A stretch of 64,000 bases of DNA from Paenibacillus peoriae KCTC 3763 (lineage in GTDB: Bacteria > Bacillota > Bacilli > Paenibacillales > Paenibacillaceae): the NCBI RefSeq assembly GCF_000236805.1, contig NZ_AGFX01000037.1, forward strand, positions 62,001 to 126,000, in the 5' to 3' direction. A program made the position numbers and the translations under genes. The notes below the pieces were generated by a model that was not told the origin of the DNA, ran no database searches, and worked only from the letters and a program-made list of their open reading frames with translations. Below are positions 59,779 through 64,000 of this stretch, in pieces (the stretch's first letter is position 1; each line of letters begins with the position of its first letter).

Positions 59779-61332
59779 CTAAAAACGAATCGTAAAGCTG
59801 CGTGTGAACGGCTTCGCCAGCTCATCATAATCCCGAAGCTCAATCGTAAATGTGTAGCTGTTTTGCGATTGGCTAGCGGATACGGTGCCGCTGATCGTCC
59901 CGGTGAAGCGGTCGAGTGTCAGCCCGGCAGGCAGACTGCCGCTTTTCAGTGTCCAGTCGTAGAAGGGAACGCCGCCCTTGGCTATTAGTTTTTGGTTGTA
60001 GCTTTGCCCTTTTGTGGCATTAGGCAAGGAAGTTGTAACGATTTCCGGTTCGAGAAAAGGGGTTAGCTTGCGGTTCAGCTTCCAGCCAGCTTTCTCGGCA
60101 ATGAGCAGGGTCAGCTTGCTCAGCATCCAGCGGCGGACCGGAAATTCTGCCGCCCAGCCTGCGCTTTGACCGCTGAGACGGTCCCAGTATTGCCGGTCTG
60201 CCGGGATATGGTAGCTGCTATCCAGCGGAACACGTACACCCTGGTACGCTTCGACGACTGCGTCAGCACCGCCGCTGCTGTGATAGGCTTGCATGCCTGC
60301 CCACGAATCACTGAAAGCAACGGCGTGGCCGAACTCATGCATAATGAGGCCATATACGTCCGTCACCTGAGTGAGATCGGTTTTGTACCAGTCGTCATCA
60401 TTCAGCGAGGTGAACACTTGAGCATCGGGATAAAAATCCAGCGCAGTTCCTAGTGAACGGTGGATGGGACCTGGCACCCGGACACCGTTTCTGGTGTGGT
60501 AAAAACCGCTGTTGCCGGGCCATCCAGTCGAATACGGGCCGTCGATCCCCCGCAGGAAAATCCATTCCCCATTATAGGGCGCGTTATTCGTTCCAATTGT
60601 ATGCCCGTTCCAGTCATTGTTCGGAATATAGTTGCGTTCGGCTCCGGCAGGAACGGTATCGAATGGCTCCATGTCGAAAAAGTAGAACCAGTCCTTAATC
60701 GCCTGCTCCGCGGCCTTGCGAATACCCGGATCATCGAAATAGTGATTGACTGTATCATAGCGGTAATCGAATACCAGCGGGAATCGGGTTTCTTGATTAT
60801 CGTCCTGGTCCCATACCCGGATCGGAATGGTATGGGTTCGTGAAGCTCCCGCACTGTCAGCAATGGTGAGGGAGAGCGTATAGTGCTCAATCTCGTCCGG
60901 GCCGCCGTTACGATCCGGTGCAACCTCCAGTTTGAAGTCCTTCCTCTCGGATGCATTATTAAAATTTAACACCTTCGTAGCGCCAGTGGCAGATAACGTG
61001 CTGGGCAGATTCATCATGAGCCGGGACGTGCCCTGTGCCCTGAGTGTGATGCTGATCGGATACGCCGCACTGGCAGGAGGCTTCACGGTCAGATTAATGA
61101 AGGGGTTGGCGATATAGCCCTGCCAATCCACCAGATCAACGCCATACCCGTTAATGATCCGTCCGAAGCGGTCAATGACCTCGGCATCGCTGCCAATCGC
61201 TTGCGGGGACATGCCGGAGGTCGAGACTTGTGCGGCTACGTTTTTGAGAAGAGTTTCCATCATAGAAGCAGAGCCGCATGAATCAGATTCAATGTTTGCT
61301 GACAGGGGTGGTCTTGCATGTTCTTTACACAT
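59779..61332 (-). CDS. Metzincin-like zinc metalloprotease homologue with Ig-like C-terminus
   Basis: A 517-residue protein. Zinc motif HEFGHAVAFSD at 332-342: HExxH followed at the third-ligand position by Asp, a known metzincin variant, although the usual Gly is Ala. A beta-rich N-terminal region (about 75-180, ending RTHTIPIRVWDQDDN) resembles a calcium-binding Ig domain, and the last 90 residues (ATKGQSYNQKLIAKGGVPFY; LPAGLTLDRFTGTISGT) are a He_PIG-type Ig domain. No signal peptide: it begins MCKEHARPPL. GGAGG eight bases before ATG. Export route and substrate are unknown. Confidence 0.82.
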   Translation of the reverse strand: MCKEHARPPLSANIESDSCGSASMMETLLKNVAAQVSTSGMSPQAIGSDAEVIDRFGRIINGYGVDLVDWQGYIANPFINLTVKPPASAAYPISITLRAQGTSRLMMNLPSTLSATGATKVLNFNNASERKDFKLEVAPDRNGGPDEIEHYTLSLTIADSAGASRTHTIPIRVWDQDDNQETRFPLVFDYRYDTVNHYFDDPGIRKAAEQAIKDWFYFFDMEPFDTVPAGAERNYIPNNDWNGHTIGTNNAPYNGEWIFLRGIDGPYSTGWPGNSGFYHTRNGVRVPGPIHRSLGTALDFYPDAQVFTSLNDDDWYKTDLTQVTDVYGLIMHEFGHAVAFSDSWAGMQAYHSSGGADAVVEAYQGVRVPLDSSYHIPADRQYWDRLSGQSAGWAAEFPVRRWMLSKLTLLIAEKAGWKLNRKLTPFLEPEIVTTSLPNATKGQSYNQKLIAKGGVPFYDWTLKSGSLPAGLTLDRFTGTISGTVSASQSQNSYTFTIELRDYDELAKPFTRSFTIRF

Positions 61333-61368
61333 AACAACATCCTCCTATAAGCCGGACAGCTTCTAAAC

Positions 61369-61409
61369 CGGGCAGCAACAAGGCTTCCACGTAAGCTGCC
61401 CGCTTTTTT
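61369..61409. terminator. Hairpin between the metalloprotease-like and DUF5695-like genes
   Basis: CGGGCAGC and GCTGCCCG arms with an 18-base loop. Plus strand continues CTTTTTTATT; minus strand continues GGTTTAG. Its job is to stop the minus-strand upstream gene, although the better U-run is on the plus strand. Confidence 0.6.
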
Positions 61410-61481
61410 ATTTAACGGCACGAATCATTCACATTACAAATCATTCACTAATTAAAAAGTTAAGGTCATGAAATGTTCGTC

Positions 61482-64000
61482 CTAATCGGCTCCTTCGGCA
61501 TATGCATTGGCTCCCAAAGGACGAGCATTAACGGTGCTGCTTGCCGAGGCCAAGCCCCGGATTTCCTGAGCGGTCAGCGCTTTGTTGTAAATGATCAACT
61601 CATCTACCGCGCCGTTCAGATAGGGATCATCGAACTGGGATTTGCCAATATAGTTCCGGTCTGTCAGTCCAAGGCTGGACGGCTTCAACGTCATATTGGT
61701 GTTACGTGTCGATTCCACACCGTCCACATACAATATCCCTGTATTGCCTGACAAAGTAATGGCCACATGCTTCCACACACCTGTCGCCAGTTCCGGGGCG
61801 TTCAACTGTTGCTCCTGCCCATTCCCTGAAACGGTGATGGCAAAGCGCATACCTGTCCCTTCGGCCTTTGGGGTCAAAAACATATACCGATCCGTTCCTG
61901 CTCCAAAATCAAACAGACGAGCCCAGCCGTTATGCGTGTTCACTCGTACCCATGCTGCAATCGTAAAGTCATTCAGGCTGCTAACGATACCGCCGGGCAG
62001 GCTGGCATAGGCGCCTGTACCGTTGAAGTGCAGGGCGTTGCCTTTCCGTCCTGCTCCCCATGAGCCGCCATTCACACTGGCCTGCTGCCCATACCCCGAT
62101 GAATCGGCTGCGGTAGCTCCGGCCGTTTCGTTAAATTCATACCGGGCTATAATGTCTCCGATGGGAGTCGGATTGCCGGTGCCTAACTGAATACGAATAT
62201 CGTAGGCGGCTGCCGTTCCGATATTCAGTCTGACAGTGGCTGCCAAGCCGTTAACAGCCGTGACAGAGCCGGTTTTCGTGCCGTCTACGAGCACGTCATA
62301 CGTACCTGCCGCGAGTCCGGTCAGCGTCACAGCCGTAGTATGCGCTGTGCCTGGTGTCGTATTTTTCAACGTCAGGCGGACGTTGTTTTTGGACTTGGAC
62401 ACGATAGCCGAGCTATATTGGTCCCGGCTCAGCTCCAGACTCAGCTTTTGGGTGATCAGATGCAGACGTTGAAATACGCCGTCCTTTGGAGTAACCGTAT
62501 AGCTGTTATTGCTTTCGGTAACGTCGCAGCCATAGCCGAACAAGCCGAATATCGGATCGACAGCTACATCCGAGCTTAGCGCTTTAATGGCTCCAAACAG
62601 CCCCAGATCTGCTTCGCCGGACATGCCACGCCATCCGTTAAAGAGGGGGCCGCCGTCCAGACCAAGAGCGCCGTAATTGCCCTTGCCCGCCTGATACGTC
62701 CACGCTACCGCCCCGATATTGGCAGGATCAGAGCTGATCTGTCCTGAGTTAATCGCTCCGATGTTCGCCAGCTTGGCGGCATACGATAGACGCTGGTCCA
62801 CTTCGGGCTTGGACGAATAACGGCGTGTCCAATCGTCCATCGCATAGCCCGCCAGCGAGGTGGTGTACTGGAAGTTCCACCAATTCTCCCCGGTGATGGT
62901 GACCGGATCGGCGTAATAGTACCAGACAGGCATATGACCGCGGGCGGCACGTGTTTTGGCATTGATTTTGCTCATCATCGTCGTGTTGCTGTTCATTTTG
63001 GCGAGTGTATACACCGCTTCTTCGCCTGTATTGTCGTAATTGTACTCGGAGCCGTAGGGATAGGTGGTATTTTTGAAATTGTTGTATTTGGTAGCCATTT
63101 TGGCAATCAGGTCGTTGGCCTCGCTGGTCAAGCCCTCTTCCTGAAGTGCTTTAATGATATCCGGTGTGGTCAGTTCACCCATGAGTCCGGTATTCCAGTT
63201 ATAGGCGACAGGACCTTCATATAATGCCTTGAAAATACGATACGCACGCAGTAAATACGTGTTCTTGCTATTGCGGTAGCTGATCAGGTTGGGATATAGC
63301 TTGGCGAGTTTATACATACTGAAAAACGTGTTGTAAATGTGGGGATAGGCATAGCCGCGGTATGTCGGTGTCGTATTAGGCTGCGGCATCAGGAAATCAG
63401 GAACCAGATAATCGGTGTGATGACCTTCCATCAGATTCGTCCAGATGGCCACCTCCAGATAATCATCGACTGCCTTGATCTCAGATGCCACAGGCTTCTG
63501 CACATTTTTCTCCGCCAAAAACTGACCGTGTGTCAAACCCCAATCATCACCCCAGCCCCAGTAGCCTGCAAAGCTGTTGCGCTTGGCCTTATACTGCATC
63601 ATCCAATCGTCAAACACCTTGTCCCGCAGATCGCCCGGCACATTCCATTGTGTGCTGTTGACCATGAAAGTGGAGTGACGTTGAAGCGCAGCATCGATAG
63701 ACTCGATGGCATAAAATTGAAGGACCGTTTTTTCGCCGTTGCCGTAGCTCACAGTTATATTGTTGTGTCCCAGTCGACCGAGCGTGAGTTCATATATTTT
63801 ATGGTTTGTAGGGGCTGTTTCCAGATAGCTGATCGTGGTTTCAGACGGGTATTGTGCAGTAACAGAGGTGATGGATTTGCTTGTATGCAGATCAAATTTC
63901 GCTTTGAGATTGGTTGGGACAATCATGCCTGGAACGACAGTCACGTCCATATGGCCCTCGCTGTACAGTTTGTCCTTCACGGCCTGCTCGTCCGCGACCT
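61482..64000 (-). CDS. Large DUF5695-type protein with LamG/concanavalin-like domain (5' end outside window)
   Basis: The frame is open to the window end, so the start is missing; the GTG at 63980 is internal because ADEQAVKDKLYSEGH runs through it. Visible 839 residues: a beta-rich section, then an alpha/alpha-barrel-like region with many aromatic motifs (FAGYWGWGDDWGLTHGQFL; ITGENWWNFQYTTSLAGYAMDDW; GGPLFNGWRGMSGEADLGLFGA), consistent with a carbohydrate-active enzyme. A beta domain follows, then a LamG-like fold (ARYEFNETAGATAADSSGYG; LNDFTIAAWVRV; HVAITLSGNTGILYVDG) near the end. Probably secreted, but the signal peptide would be outside. Enzyme activity cannot be stated. Confidence 0.8.
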   Translation of the reverse strand, partial: VADEQAVKDKLYSEGHMDVTVVPGMIVPTNLKAKFDLHTSKSITSVTAQYPSETTISYLETAPTNHKIYELTLGRLGHNNITVSYGNGEKTVLQFYAIESIDAALQRHSTFMVNSTQWNVPGDLRDKVFDDWMMQYKAKRNSFAGYWGWGDDWGLTHGQFLAEKNVQKPVASEIKAVDDYLEVAIWTNLMEGHHTDYLVPDFLMPQPNTTPTYRGYAYPHIYNTFFSMYKLAKLYPNLISYRNSKNTYLLRAYRIFKALYEGPVAYNWNTGLMGELTTPDIIKALQEEGLTSEANDLIAKMATKYNNFKNTTYPYGSEYNYDNTGEEAVYTLAKMNSNTTMMSKINAKTRAARGHMPVWYYYADPVTITGENWWNFQYTTSLAGYAMDDWTRRYSSKPEVDQRLSYAAKLANIGAINSGQISSDPANIGAVAWTYQAGKGNYGALGLDGGPLFNGWRGMSGEADLGLFGAIKALSSDVAVDPIFGLFGYGCDVTESNNSYTVTPKDGVFQRLHLITQKLSLELSRDQYSSAIVSKSKNNVRLTLKNTTPGTAHTTAVTLTGLAAGTYDVLVDGTKTGSVTAVNGLAATVRLNIGTAAAYDIRIQLGTGNPTPIGDIIARYEFNETAGATAADSSGYGQQASVNGGSWGAGRKGNALHFNGTGAYASLPGGIVSSLNDFTIAAWVRVNTHNGWARLFDFGAGTDRYMFLTPKAEGTGMRFAITVSGNGQEQQLNAPELATGVWKHVAITLSGNTGILYVDGVESTRNTNMTLKPSSLGLTDRNYIGKSQFDDPYLNGAVDELIIYNKALTAQEIRGLASASSTVNARPLGANAYAEGAD

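Overview
The window reads as chromosomal DNA of a spore-forming, low-to-moderate-GC Gram-positive bacterium, most likely a Paenibacillus close to P. polymyxa. Reasons: two tricistronic gerA-type germination operons, a BclB-like collagen protein, an SLH-anchored surface protein, a YesM/YesN two-component pair, dense carbohydrate loci with CcpA-type cre boxes, strong GGAGG ribosome sites, and frequent TTG and GTG starts. The genus call is inference. I see no rRNA, tRNA, CRISPR array, insertion sequence or prophage.

Layout. 1-1698: 3' part of a serine hydrolase gene. 1747-7433 (minus): a beta-glucoside PTS operon (EIIA, EIIC, GH1 enzyme, EIIB) with its multi-domain PRD regulator. 7526-11567 (minus): first ger operon (A, B, C). 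11745-17236 (plus): LacI regulator, AlsE-like epimerase, RpiB-type isomerase, an uncharacterised protein and a PTS IIBCA. Four to five near-identical operator sites tie this set together, and the gene order matches the D-allose cassette I recall from Listeria. 17341-20491: nirBD nitrite reductase behind a promoter region with an Fnr box, an NreC-like box and an unexplained 26-bp palindrome. 20548-26292 (minus): collagen-like protein, large SLH/discoidin protein and a miniature secreted tail-collar protein. 26546-30560: second ger operon. 30642-31842: divergent padR/padC with two overlapping PadR operators. 32328-34202: HxlR regulator and an intracellular GH30 enzyme. 34409-39470: two-component system, then pssA, a DedA protein, psiE and an AI-2E-family protein. 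39603-42431: flavin reductase, YjbR protein and an mhqNO quinone-detoxification pair. 42542-47113: SNF2 helicase and M50 protease. 47186-57882: beta-galactoside region with an AraC regulator, GPH symporter, GH42 enzyme, YesMN pair and an ABC sugar importer. 57883-58703: a gene-free island of inverted repeats. 58704-64000: a leaderless trypsin-like protein, a leaderless metzincin-like protein, and a DUF5695/LamG-type protein cut by the window end.

How it works together. Much of the window handles sugars: a beta-glucoside PTS, a putative allose PTS, a GH30 enzyme and a beta-galactoside locus, with cre-like boxes at four promoters. A second theme is spore biology (two germinant receptors and possible exosporium or surface proteins). 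A third is response to soil phenolics and quinones (padC, mhqNO). The most unusual items are a structured repeat family in short and long forms, the uncharacterised gene in the allose-type cassette, the nirB control region, and the convergent pair of leaderless protease-like proteins beside the repeat island.
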